The notes beneath the pieces are model-generated. The model was not told the origin of the DNA and did no database searches. It saw nothing but the letters and a program-made list of their open reading frames with translations. This document shows, piece after piece, positions 25,500-37,756 of a DNA stretch of 64,000 nucleotides. This DNA comes from Rhizaria sp. SCN 62-66 (taxonomy: Eukaryota > Rhizaria, unplaced). Position 1 is the first letter of the stretch; every line of letters starts with the position of its first letter. The stretch lies in the NCBI GenBank assembly GCA_001724265.1, contig MEDY01000257.1, positions 1-64,000 on the forward strand, in the 5' to 3' direction. Made by a program: the position numbers and the translations under genes.

Positions 25500-28400
25500 A
25501 TGGCCACGCGCGCCGGGTTTGCCGCAGGCGCCCCACTGCGCTCCCACGGCCTTGGCCGCTCGGGTTTTGAGCAACCTAAGCCCGCTGCAGTGGTCAAGGA
25601 CACGTCCGCGAGCGTCGTCTCCATCCCCCTACCTGGCACTGAATCGCTCACCATCGACGTCGCGACTACCCTGCTCAATCGTGTGTCTGCTGATGATGAG
25701 ATCTCTACACTGAGCAAGTCCGCGCGCTCTTTGGCCGCCACTTCCCCGCTCGCGCGCCTCAACTCGCGCAATCCGGGCTCGATCCACACCGCCGCGAGCA
25801 TGCAGTCACTGCTCTTCCACCCCAAGCCCGTGATCCCGTTCCCCAAGGCCATCGTCGACGACATCAAGGCAACGCCTTCGACCACGGGCGCCGTCGTTGC
25901 CGGCCTTCTTCCGGAGATTAACCGCGCGTACATCGCGGTTGAGTCGCGGCTGTATCTATGGGACTACACTCGCGGCGGGTCCGTGTACCTCTTCCACCCC
26001 ACACAGGCTTACGCCGGCGGCGCCGCTGCCTCCGCCGCCGCTGCTGACCCCGTCCTGGCTGTCGCGCTTGTCACCCCGCGCCCGGGTGTGTTCATCGACA
26101 GCATCCGCACGTGCCTCGCCGTCGCGTACAAGTCCTACGTGACCCTGCTTGCCGTGCACTTCGACTCGCCCCCCACAGTCATCCCCTCCGCCAGCGGCAA
26201 TGCTGCCACCGTCTCGGTTGCGCTTGCCGCGCCGTCGACGCTGGGCGAGCTGGACCTCATCGACACCGGGCTCAGCGTCCCTACGGGCGGCGTGCGCGTC
26301 ACCTCGCTGCAGGGCACTGACTGCGGCCGCGTCTTCTACGGCGGCGACGACGGCTGCCTCTACGAGTTCCTCTACGACACGAACACGCTCCCCACCGTTC
26401 CTGGCGCCGGCGCGGGCTCCTCCGCCGCCGCGCAGGGCGTGTCCTCAGTTGCTGAGTCGCTGTCTGCGTTTGCGGGCGCGTTCCTCTGCGGCCGCCAACG
26501 CTGCCGCAAGACGAACCACACCAAGGGCAGCGGCAGCTCGGCCGTGCCCGCCGCGCGCGACACGGGGCTGCTCGCGCGCATCCCGGCGCTCTTCTCCACC
26601 GCCGCGACGCCCACGTCGGTGCTCGCGATGTGCTACGACAACTCGCGCCGCACGCAGCTGCTTACGGTGCTGCTGTCTAACAGCGTGCTGCAACTGTGGT
26701 ATCTGACACCCGACGGCACGCCCAAGCTCGCCTGCGAGCTCGCCGCCAAGGATTACTTCACACAGGTCGCCGCGCGCCTCGGCGGCATCTCCGCGTTCTC
26801 GGCCGCCGCCAGTATTCGCAACGGCGCCGCGACGGGCCGCGGCAGCAGCAGCGGTATCGAGCACGAGTACGAGATTGTCTCGGTCGCCGTCGTGCCCATG
26901 GAGGCCAACCCCGACGTGCACGTCGCCGCGACGACCTCGGGCGGCCACCGCGTGTTCCTCGCCTTCACCACCGTGCCTGGCACAACCGTGTTCGCGCAGG
27001 AGAAGCGCGCGCTCACTGTCATCTACGTGCGGCCCGCAGCGGTCATGCCCTCGCCCGCGCTGCCCGCGCTCGAGAACGCCGGCGCCGACGCCGCAGTCGC
27101 GGTCGCCGGCGGCCTTGCGCCACGCGTTGTGTACACGGCGCTGACAACCCCCGGCGGCGAGGCCTTCATGGCCATGGCGGGCTTCACGTTCCCACCCGTC
27201 GCGCCCGCCAGCGCCACCAGCGACGACGCCGTGTCGGCCTTCGCCACGGCGTCGGCCGCGCGCGTGGTGCGCCCGCCCGCAATCGACCTGGTGCGGCGCA
27301 CGCCCGGCGCGGCGATGCCCGCGACCACGACGCTCATGCTTCTGTCGCCCGACCTGCCCACCGACGCGCGCGGGCTTGTCACCGTCACGGCCGCCGCGGA
27401 CACCTCCGCCGCCGCTGCGGCCGCCGCCAACGGGGGCGCCAGCAGCGGTTCGGCGGCCGCGGCTGCGACCGCGGTTGCCAACGCGTCTGCCTCGGCGGTC
27501 GAGCTGCGTGAGACGGCGGAGTACGTGCACCTGGGCCCCCGCGTCTACGCCATCGCGGAGTTGCCTGCGTCGTACTACCTGTCCTCGCCCGGCCGCTTCC
27601 TGTTTAGCTCTACGCAGTCGATCCCGCTGGCCGGGCTGCACGAGCTGGCCGTGCAGCACGCCGTGCCGCCAAAGCAGTTTGTCGCGCTCACGGGCCGTGG
27701 CGTGCTCTTCTTCGTCAAGGACCGGCCCGTGGACGTTGTCGCCGCCGCGCTCGCGCGGGCTATGGCGCGCTCCCAGCCCGCGCACACGCACCCGGCCGAC
27801 GCGGGCCTGCACAGCAGCACCGCGCTTACCATCGCCGGCGCCGAGGCCGCGGCCGTCGCCGCGCCGTCGCCCGCGTCGCCCACCGCCATCGCGGCCGCGC
27901 TGACGGGGCTACTGGCACAGTACGACGGCTCCGAGGTCGGCGCTATGCTGCTCACCGTCGCCTGCCAGCCGCGCCGAGTGGCCGTTGCCGCCGGCGCCGC
28001 CGCTGCGACCGGGCTGCTCTCGGGCCCCACGCTCGACTCCGCCGTCACGAGCGCCGCTGCCGACGGCGGCGTCGGTGCAATCAACCCCGTCGCCGACGCG
28101 CTCATCCGCATCCCCGCCTCGGCGGACGCTGCGGCGCTGGAGCGCACTGCGGCGATTGCGTTCATCAATCTTAACACCGTTGCTGTCACTGCGGGCACGC
28201 CTAATGTGACGCGCATGACGCCCCGCACGATGGCGCTTGTTCGTCAGGTACGTGAAAACACATTTTACTTGACATGCATCTTGATCGTAAACGTTTTTCC
28301 GCTCTTCTTCTCATCATTAAATACTTGAATTATGTGTTTCTTCTTTCGCTCTAGGTTTCTCGCCTCCTGCGCCCTGTGTGGAACTGGGAGCTTGTTGTCC

Positions 28401-31400
28401 AGCTCACCACTGGCAACAACTCCGCTGCGAACCCGGCCACCAACCTCAGCACTCAGGCTCTCGCAGCTGGCGCCTTCTCTGCCCCGTCCTCGGCCTCCGC
28501 ATCTGCCTCCTCATCGGCTGCGGGCGAGGACGAGGACGTGATGTTCCGTCTCCGCTACCGTGGCGCGCACCTGGAGGCCATCCGCGCGCCCCTGGTCACG
28601 CTGGCCAAGTTCATCGACCTCAACTGGTCCCGCGTCGCCTCGCTCGACATCGCGTCTATGGCGCCCTACATGGCGGCCCAGCTGCCCGCCGGCGTCGACG
28701 TCGCGGCCGTCGTTGCCGCGCTCGTCAACGGCGCCGACGCCGACGCTGCGGGCGCTGGCGCCTCCGCGGGCGAGCAGCAACGCGGCGCGTTCGGCGGCGC
28801 GCAGCAGGGCCAGGGGCCGCAGGGCCAGCAAGGTTCCGTCGAGGACTCGATGAGCGCCTTCTTCGGCACCAGCACTGACGGCACTGGCGCGAATGCGGTT
28901 ACTGGCGCCGCCGCTGCCGGTGCCGCTGCTGCTGCTGCCCGTGGCGACTTGTACTCGTACGGCGCCGCGAGCTCCAACACTGCGTACAACATCACGCAGC
29001 AGATGCAGCGCCAGCAGCACCAGAATGCGCTCGCGCTGCTCGTCGAGCTGTGCCGCACTCAGGCCGCGCGCGAGCTCGCGCTGCTGGTCCAGCTCCGCTC
29101 CACGCTGCGGCTCGCCATCCAGGCGCTCACGGTTACTATCGCCTTCGCCAAGGTCGCCGTTGGGCTCGCCACGGCCAACCCCGCGTTCGTGTCGGCCGCG
29201 CTCAGCCGCTCTACGCGCTTCGCGCGCGCCGCCAACGTGTCTTCCGCGTCGCTGGCGTGGGACTACGCGTTCGACCGCCTGCCGGACCGGCTCTGCAAGC
29301 AACTCACGTCGCTGCGGTTCAAGGATCTCGTCACTGCGACGCACGGCCGCGCAGCGCTGCGCCAGCTGGCGTGGCGCGTCGCGTCGATGGTGCAGGTCGA
29401 CAGCGTCACCACGGGGCTCTCGCTCACGCCCTTCCTCGACGCTGGGCTCGCCAGTGCTGCGGGTGGCAACATCAACGATGTCGAGTTCGAGGACATGCTG
29501 GCACGCGAATGCCCCGCCTTCTTCCCCGCCGTCGACCACTGGATGGTCAAGGCGCAGCGCCTCATTGCCATCGCATCGCAACCGCAGCTTCCAGCGCTGT
29601 CGCTGCAGACCGCGGCCGTGGCGTCTGCGACGGCGGCGCTGGGTGCGGCGCACCTGCCGGTCAAGCACGCGCACCGCGGCAGGCTTGTTGACGCCGCTGT
29701 TGCGCTGTTCATCAAGATTTGCGCTACGGAGGAGTGCGACATCCGCGGCATCATCGATATTCTCGTCGGCGGAAGCTTCTATGAGGCCGCTGCCGAGGTG
29801 CTGGTCGCGCGCGCTGACATGCTGAGCCGCCTTTCCGCGTCGCCACAGGGAATGATAATGCGCGAGGGCTGCTGCCGCGTGCCCGGCGAGCTCACCAACG
29901 CGCTGGCCACGGTCGAGGCGCAGCAGCAGTGGCTGCAGCGTGCGCAGCGCGCCGTACAGGTTGCCGTGCAGGGGATCATCGAGGACCTCCTGAGCAGCTC
30001 CGTCGCGCCGTCGAGCGCGGGCGCCGTCGCTGCGTTCGCGGCCGCGGCGGCGAGCGCGACGCGCAGTGGCGCTGCGCCTGCCACTGTCGACGGCCAACTG
30101 TCGCAGGAGCAGTGCCAGGTCCACTACGAGGCTGCGATGCGCGTGTTGTTGCGGTGCACGATCCGCCTGATCCACGACGCCGTGTACTCGTTCCTGCTCG
30201 ATGAGGCCAGTGAGGAGAATAACTACCACCAGGCGCTGCTTGTCATCAAGCACCCTGCACTCGCCGAGTTCCTCTGGTGCCAGGTACGACTTCATCAAAT
30301 TACCGCGCTGTTTTAATGATTGTTAATTTCTCGAAGAATTGGATTATCTAACGTTTTATATCAAAATGTTTGCTCATTTTTGCATTGTGTCCGTTTGTGT
30401 TTGCTTTTCTCTTTTAGGGTGAGCTTGACCTGCTCAAGGACTACTTTGTCGGTCATGGTATGCATGAGAAGGCTGTTGGTCTCTTGATCAAGATGGCTCT
30501 CGATGTCCCCAGCGAGACCGCTGTTGACACGTACCTCAACGAGTGCGACGACTGGGAGGACGGCGCGCTGCGCCACGCGCGCAAGCGCTCGCGCCATGCG
30601 AAGAACTCCAGCAACAGTCACCGTCGCTCTCGCGACAGCGGCGACGACTTCGAGGACGGCAGCGTCAGCGACAGTGACAGCGATACGGTGAGTCTCGACA
30701 GCGCGTCCCCGCGCCACTCGTCGTCTCGCACCGGCTCGGTGGCCTCCCGCACCAAGACCGCGGCCTCGACCAAGGGTGACGTCACTGGCGCCGGCATTTA
30801 CTACGATGACACCGACGAGGTTGCATCGATGTACTCCAACCCTCACGACGCCAACAACGCGAGCACCTCCTCCGCACGTCTGTACGCCGCTGCCCGCGCA
30901 CGTGCGCGTCTGGCGTCGTCGCAAGCGCGCCAGAAGGCTCACTTGGGTCTCTCAGGTCCCAAGGTCCGGGTGTACACGCTCACTGAGCGTCAATCGCTAC
31001 TGTCTAAGGCACTCTCATGCGCGCAGATGACCGTGATGCGTCTGCAGTCCGGTGTCGCCGCCGACGCCGCCGCTGCCGCTGCCACCGCTGTGTCTGGCTC
31101 CGCGGGCGCGCTCAAGTCCGAATCTCTCGGCGACCTAATTCTGCAGCTGCGCGAGCGGCTGGAGGTGGCCAAGATGCAGTCTGCAATGCTCACGCGCGTC
31201 GAGGCCACGCTCATGACCACGCTCGAACGCTTCGCCGCCGCCGGCGGTCTGTCCGACGACGATGAGGAGATCGAGAACAACGATGAGGACGTCGATGCCG
31301 AGAGCGGCGCTGGCAGCCGCTCGAGTCCCGTCTTCGGCGGCCGCGCACCCGCTCTCGTGGACCGCGCGCGCCGGCTGCAGGGCGAGGCGACTCGTCTCCG

Positions 31401-32073
31401 CGCCGCGCGCCGCGTGCTGCTGACCCGTCTGCTGTCAATGGACCCCGACCTGTACCGCATTGCCGCTGACTGCGGCATGTGGGACGTCTGCCTCCAGATT
31501 TTCTACCACGTCCGCGAGGACCGCCTGGTGGAACACATTGAGCAGCTGTGGGGCAACGTCGTGCGCGCCGAGATCGCCAAGGCGCAGGAGACCAACAGCG
31601 ACTGGGAGGAGCCCACGGCCGAGAAGGTCGTCGCGCTCTTGCGCGAGTTTGCCAACGCGTCCGCGCTGTGCCCCATCCGGTACCTGATCCAGACGCTCGA
31701 GCGACTGCGGTTTGACTACGGCCGCCCCGACCCGCTTGTGCGCGGCTTCATCGTCGAGACAATGCTGGCTGCGAACGTGGGCGTCGACACGCTTTGCTTC
31801 ACGTACACCGAGCTCCTCGAGGCACAGGCGCAAGCGCCGCTGCCGGAGCTTGTGCTGCTGTGCTGGAGTGTGGTCGCGGTGCTGAAGCACGTTGTTGTCG
31901 TCATTCGTCAAGAGACGGAGGCTATGGCGACGTCCAAGCGCGCGGCGTACTTGCGCGGTGTGGCGGCGTCGCTGCTGCAGATATGCCCCATGGCCAAGCT
32001 GCAGACAAGCGCCGGCGCGCGGCCGGTGCTTGAACAGCTCGCCATGCTCGAGCGCACGCTCGCTGTTATTTAA
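25500..32073 (+). CDS. NUP155: Nucleoporin NUP155/Nup170, inner ring, three exons
   Basis: Exons 25500-28247, 28355-30283 and 30418-32073; introns of 107 nt (GTACGT) and 134 nt (GTACGA), both phase 0; about 2110 residues. The N-terminal half is the beta-propeller, recognised by LLPEINRAYIAVESRLYLWD near residue 138 followed by VALVTPRPGVF, the characteristic NUP155 entry. The C-terminal half is the alpha-solenoid, ending with helices such as LYRIAADCGMWDVCLQIFYH. NUP155 links the inner ring of the nuclear pore to membrane and other nucleoporins. The protein is about 700 residues longer than human NUP155 because of Ala/Ser/Gly-rich inserts in propeller loops and a charged Ser/Asp insert early in exon 3. 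The reading frame across both junctions supports the splice model. Confidence 0.92.
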
Positions 32074-32472
32074 GATCACACAAAGTCAGATCACAAGCGC
32101 TTGACTTGAAGTTTTCGGTAGCATTCCCAAAACTCAAAACATGCGAGAAATTGTTGTCACATTTACTTGTGTATTGTATTATTTTCATTCATAGAAGATG
32201 GTATAATGGGTATTAAGCTAAGTAAAACGCGTTGTTGTTTGTTAATTATGCTTTGTGAACAAGGCGTGGCATCATCAGTATGAATAGCTCTGATAGACCT
32301 ATAAGAGATCGGTACGACGGATCATTGAGCGATGTAGAAAATTCTGGTAGAGAGTGAAACCAAAAGGACATAATATTATTAAACTATTAAAAGACGTGTC
32401 GCATAAGAGCAGCACGTGTAATACAAACCCTTCACAATTGTTTACGATGAAACATTCGAGTGCCATGAGCGA
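32074..32472. other. Convergent 3' intergenic region
   Basis: AT-rich DNA between NUP155 and the coiled-coil gene; nothing further seen. Confidence 0.6.
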
Positions 32473-35093
32473 TTAGTACGCGGCCTCATCATCAATAGAT
32501 GCTACGAAATCCGCGTCGGCGTTTGCATCAGCGTCCTGCTCGGGTACATTCTCTGCAATGTCTCTGGAACTGTCACTCTTGCTCTTGCTCGCAAGACGAC
32601 CGATCTCAGTCTTAGGACTATTCGCAGCAGATGCGGCAATCTCGTCGTCAACCTCGTCGTCATCATCACCCGTCTTGGTGTGAATCTTGGTGTCAGCGTC
32701 GAAATCCTTTCTAAGCGCTCGACTCTTGGCCTCCACAGCGCCATCCTCATCAGCACCAGCGTCGGCGTCGGCGTCAGCAGCGGAAGCAACAGCGCCAGTG
32801 TCAGCAGCGGCACTGTCACGACGCACCTTGCTCTCGCCCGCGGCGCCACGCGGCTTCGACTGACCGCGGCCCCTGCCGCGGCGGGCCTTGTTCTGCTGTT
32901 GCTGCTGCGACTCCGGGTTCACGATCGCCTCGACGAACTGCTCATATTCAACGTCGCCGTTCTGGAGCACCTTGCGGCACGCCTTCTCTTGCTCGTGCGC
33001 AGCCAGCTGGCTCTCGAGCGCTTGGAGCTTCTGCGCAATGCTCTCCATGCGCAGCTTGCTGGACAGACGCACGAGCTCCAACACGTGGTCGACGGGGTAT
33101 TGTGCCTGAGAACCACTCGGACCAGCGCTACCACTCGCCGCAGGCTTCGAGTTGGCGTTGGCGTTTGCACTGGCTGGGGCACTGGCGTTGCCGTTGGGCA
33201 GACGCAGTGGCGGCTTCCCAGTGGTCTTCCACTGCGAGGTAGTGATAGGGAGTTTGCTGCCCTTGTTTTGTTTGGCCACGCGCGCCGCCTCCGCGTCCTT
33301 ACTCCGCGCGGCCTCCTCCATCGCGCCCGCCTCGGCCAGCAGCCGCGCCGCCTCTGCGTTGGCCTTCTCGCGCGCGTCGTACAACGGCCGCGCGTTCTCG
33401 CGGGCGCGCACGCGGCGCGGGGACTCCTGCCTGGGCCCGCTGTTCTGCTGCTGCTGGTGCTGCAGCTTGAGGTAGTCCACGGGGGGCTTCTTGCGCTCCG
33501 TCTGGTCGCGGATCGCCTTCTCGTGCGCCGCGCGGTTGCGCTTGATCAGTTCGACCTCGGCCTTGGTCATGTGCTTCGCGCCCTCGGTTACGAGCTTGCC
33601 AGCGAGCGACACGTCGCGCTGCATCGCGCGCCGCTGCTGCGCGCCCTCGTTCTGCTTCGCCGCAATCTCTTCGCGCTTGCGCGCCTCGCGCAGCCGCGCC
33701 TGCTCAGCCTGCTGCGCCTTGGTAAGGTCGGGCGCAGGCACGGGCACCTGGAGGCTGTACTCGCGCGCGCGCAAAGACGGCTCGCGCTTGCGTTCGTTCG
33801 CAGTCTCAAGCTCCACAGCCTTGATGCGCTGCTCCGTGCGCACCGCGATGAGCGAGTTGGACTGCGGCACCTGGGAGGGACGCCACTTGGTGGACGCGGG
33901 GACGCGGGGACGCTGCGGCTGCTGGGGCTGGCTGTTGCCTTCGCCGTGCATGTCCTGGTGAGAGGTTTCGGTGATAAACGTGTTCCTGCCGCTGCCATCA
34001 TCGCCCTCGCCGTTGTCCCCGTTGATGTTGTGGTCATCGCCGTCGACGGTTCTCGTGCCCACAAAGCCAGAGTTGTTGCTGTTGGGTCCGTTGTGGGTGC
34101 CGGCGACGGGGATCGGGTTGTTGTCCGCGTCAAAGCGCGTCCGCACGATGCCGTAAATCTCCATCTCCCTGGCCTCGATGCGCTTGCGCTGCAGCTCGAG
34201 CTCGCGGCGGCGCAGCGCGTCGAGCGCGTTGCGCTCGTGTTCCGCCACGGCCACGGGGTCGAACTTGTTGCGGAGCTGCTCCTCGCGCCGCGCCTCAAGC
34301 TCGCGCCGCTTCTGCTCCTCCTCCTGCTCCTCTTGCGCGCGCCGCCGCTGCTCCATCTGCATGTAGCGCGGGATTTCGGCGTTCTTCTCCGACACCCACT
34401 GCGCGGCGGCAGCGCGGAGGTGCGCCTCGCGGTCGCGCTGCTCCTGAACCGCGGCCAGCCGCTGGTGCGAGGCGCGGATCTTCTCCTCCTGGGCATCGCG
34501 CAGCCGTTGCTCCTGCATCGCGCGCGAGTCTTCGCTCGAGCGCCGCATGTCATCCTCCAGCGCCCGCAGCCGCGCGGCCTCGGCGGCCTCGGTCTCGCGG
34601 CGGTGCGTCTCGGCGTCGAGGCGCACCTGCGCCATGCGCCGCGCCAGGTCGCGCGCCGTCGCCACTGCCTCCTCGTCAACGGCCGCGCCCACAGACAGCG
34701 TCGCGCCCGCGGGGGACAGCGCCGCGCCGGGCGCCGCGTGGCCGCGGTTGCGCGACGGGGACCGCGATGGGCGGCCGCTGGGGCCGTGGTCGTCACCGTC
34801 GCCACCCTCTGCGGCGCCGTCCTTGCTGAGCGTGGATATGGCGCGCGTCACTGTGTCGAACTTCTTGGCGCGCGCACGCACGGCGGCGGCCTCTTCGGCT
34901 TTGCGCGGCGAGTCGTCCGTGTGCGCCACCAGCGCGTTGAGCCGCGCGATGTCCGCCGACGTGCGGTACCGCCGCGGGGAGATGCGCGGCGACTGAGTCT
35001 TGCCATTCGCGCTCGTGTTGACCTCAGCGTCAGCGGGAGCAGGGACGCTATCCGCGGCCGCGGTCTTACTGTCGTCGCCGTTGTTGTTGTTGT

Positions 35094-35124
<31 letters not shown>

Positions 35125-35958
35125 CGCGTCTGCGAAGAGCGAGGCCGGCAGCGCGGTGGGCGCGCGGATGCGGCCGCGGTGGTGCGGCGCGGGCGACTTG
35201 TTCGCAGCGGCACCAGCGGGCGCGGGGGAGAGCGGCGGGGCGGGCACGTGCACAGAGCCGCTGACGCCCACCTTGACGGCACCGTTCGGGCCCACGTTGG
35301 CGGACAAAGACACAGAGGATGAGGCGGAGGCGGAGGCGGAGGCAGGCTCGGGGGCGGAGACGGCATTGTCGCCAGTGTTCGCGTTGTTGACACTGTTGCG
35401 GCTGCTCGTGTCCTGGCCCTTGTTGGTGCTCTTTTTGCCCTTCTTGCGCGTCTCTGTGACCTCAGCGTTGGCGTCTGTAGCAGTATTGTTATTGGCAATG
35501 TTGGTGCTATTGGAGTTCTGAGTGTCGTTGTTGTTATTATTGTTATCATCAGCGGTAGAGGCGGGAGCGTCCGCAGCAGCGTTCTTGCCCTTCTTAGTGG
35601 TCTTGCGCTTGCCCTTGGCCCGCGTCGGCGACGCGTCAGCCCCGTTGTCAGCGTTAGCATCGCCATCGTTGTCGGCAGCAACAAAGACTGCGGCATCGGC
35701 AGCGACACCCGCGTCAGCATTAGCGTCTGTGGACGGAGCCACAGGCTCCTTTGATACCTTCCTCTTGTTTTTGCGACTCGCCTTCTTGTTTGAAGAGTGC
35801 GCTTCTGCGTTCCCGGCGTCAGCGTCAGCGGATGAGCCGTCTGCAGCCGAAGCAGAGTCGTGCATGTGGTCAGAGCCGGGGCCGCCGTAGTGGCCGTCAT
35901 CGAACGAATTACCAGCAGCGGCCGCGGAGGCAGCCTTGGTGGAAGACTTCTTGGTCAT
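32473..35958 (-). CDS. Unrecognised Lys/Arg-rich coiled-coil protein
   Basis: Single exon, 1161 residues from the ATG at 35958; the frame stays open to 36093, but that part is AT-rich and UTR-like. The order is a low-complexity Ala/Asp/Asn/Ser N-terminus with KKGKK-like basic clusters (1-320), an SPRRYRTSADIARLNAL stretch near 330, a strongly charged coiled coil (about 426-603, Arg/Glu/Gln-rich), a second charged helix (about 703-903), a shorter helix near 953-1000 and an acidic tail. The composition recalls cytoskeletal or ciliary scaffold proteins, but I cannot assign it to a family. Coding composition and the clean boundary support a real gene. It is divergent from LZIC. Confidence 0.75.
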
Positions 35959-36827
35959 AACCGCGGAGATGGTGCGCAGAGCAATAAGCTTGGCTGAGCG
36001 TGGCGCGGAAGATGTTCTGTGATACGGTGGGAGGTGCTCTGTGGTCGAGGACACGGGAGACAAATGCATGTAGCGAAGGCCAATGTGAGTCAATAGCCGG
36101 AATAATCAATAATCTACCAGATAAGTTTGCGGCTCGTATGAACATTTGTCTACCACTGCGTTACAAGGATAACAACTGGTCTATAGTATCCGTTTCTGAG
36201 AGAGCATCTGCAAATCCAGGCACAAGTCAAAAGCACTCGCGTGTAGACGAATACAGCATGCATGATGGTGCAGCAATAATAAGCTAGTATAGCCACATGC
36301 TCAAAACAATCGATAACTTCGTGGCTCACCTATAATATGTTCTCCGGTAGCACAGTAAGCTGACAACATCCAACCTCGCATGCCTCATCGAAAACCACCA
36401 CGAGTGCGGTGGAAAAAAATCGTGACGATCGGAAGGTGTCAAATTATATCGAGATATACCCCGAAACATCCGTACAAGGCTCTGTGGCTGTAGCTGGTGC
36501 TATGACATTATGAGCTTATTCTTCATAATCTTTTACAATCCATCCTTCACTTATGTACCGCGTTCGTGGTCTTGCTGAGATCAAGGCGCTCTCGCAACGA
36601 CGATGACACGTCTCTCCTCCTCTGCGATCACCACCAAGATCGACGACGCGTTTGCACTACCTACCCAGTGTGCCATTTATGCACAACGGGTGTTGTCTTA
36701 TTCGGTCAGCTGTATTAATCTGTCTTGAACCTATATGTAACTCCTGTCCAAGCCATATCCTTTTCTTACCCCAACAAACCTTCTCCTCTGTTCCTATCAT
36801 CTTACATCGCCACGCCCAGTCGTCATT
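35959..36827. promoter_or_regulatory. Divergent promoter region, coiled-coil protein/LZIC
   Basis: Shared 5' region of 869 bp. A GC-richer patch at about 36553-36655 holds a 17-codon ORF (36553-36606) whose TGA overlaps the ATG of a second short ORF starting at 36603; these could be upstream ORFs of LZIC or a non-coding first exon. A pyrimidine-rich tract ending CCCAG lies about 8 nt before the LZIC ATG. Confidence 0.35.
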
Positions 36828-37421
36828 ATGTCCTCTGCTGCCGCCAAGGATCTCGGCAAGGGTTCTCACGAGACCGCGCTGCTGAAGGCCAACGTCACGG
36901 ACCAGCTGAACCGTCTGCTGACGCAGCTGGAGGACCTGGAGGAGCTCAAGGAGGAGCTCGCCGAGGAGGAGTACACCGAGGAGCGCGAGGAGACCATGGC
37001 GCAGCTCCGCGACTTCCAGGCCTTCCTGGACCAGATGCTCGCGGGCAACATGACTCTTGTCGACGAGCTCGGTGCCGCACAGCAGGCCATCCAGGCCGCG
37101 ATCGCGCAGGCCGTCAAGTCCTCCGACGCGGCCGGTCACTTCGCCAACAAGTCGGCCTCGCAGCTGCGCTCGCGGCTCGCGATCCTGCAGCGCGACCTCT
37201 CGCTCAAGGCCATCTCGCAGGACGTGTACAACCGGCAGGCGGCCGAGGCGGTGCTGCAGCTGCGCCAGATGGGCGAGAAGCTCTCGCTGGCCGAGGAGGA
37301 GGTTCTGGCGCGCATCGGCGCGCTGCGCCACCTCGAGGCCGCTGGCGAGACCGAGGCCGGCGCGGGCGCCATTATGTCCAGCGCCAGCGCGGGCATCAAG
37401 TCCGCCGAGCGCAAGGCGTAA
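36828..37421 (+). CDS. LZIC: LZIC homologue (leucine zipper and ICAT domain)
   Basis: Intronless, 197 residues, against 190 for human LZIC. An N-terminal coiled coil contains LNRLLTQLEDLEELKEELAE, followed by the highly conserved AGNMTLVDEL, IQAAIAQAVK, LRSRLAILQRDL and QLRQMGEKL blocks. These match LZIC along its full length; the Snf7/CHMP proteins, which a coiled-coil search might suggest first, lack them. In animals LZIC carries an ICAT-like beta-catenin-interaction region and has been tied to cell-cycle checkpoint control, but its role in protists is unknown. A 335-nt intergenic region separates it from the converging DNAI4 gene. Confidence 0.9.
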   Translation: MSSAAAKDLGKGSHETALLKANVTDQLNRLLTQLEDLEELKEELAEEEYTEEREETMAQLRDFQAFLDQMLAGNMTLVDELGAAQQAIQAAIAQAVKSSDAAGHFANKSASQLRSRLAILQRDLSLKAISQDVYNRQAAEAVLQLRQMGEKLSLAEEEVLARIGALRHLEAAGETEAGAGAIMSSASAGIKSAERKA

Positions 37422-37756
37422 GGCGCGCGCATGCACATGTACGAGCCGTGCCTCTAGATCGTAGCTGTTGCTGTAGACGTATTAAGAAGTAAACCATGTC
37501 CTATGCGTGGTTGTGTTATGTAGTCATATTATCAATCAATCAACTTATCAATCAATAAACAAAACAATTCAATCTCAACGTGCGGTGTTGATTAACTGTA
37601 ATATTTTGTATTGATGTACAGCTTACAAAGAAATAAAAACGATAAACTCAACAAGATGCACGGCCCTGAAACTCACCGTGTAACCAAACAGAAGAACAAG
37701 CGCTGCACTCATTCACACACGCACTTGCATCAACGTACATCAAACCGTTTTCCGCC
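37422..37756. other. Convergent 3' intergenic region
   Basis: AT-rich, with AATAAA-like signals (for example near 37553) downstream of LZIC; nothing further seen. Confidence 0.55.

Noticed and set aside
32680-35322. 880-codon + strand frame opposite the coiled-coil gene
   Set aside because: Antisense shadow, Arg/Leu/Val-rich with no motifs. The minus-strand frame covers the whole GC-rich block and is longer.
36828-37421. CHMP6/Snf7-type ESCRT-III subunit as an alternative call for LZIC
   Set aside because: The charged helices look ESCRT-like at first, but the conserved MTLVDEL and IQAAIAQA blocks and the total length match LZIC.
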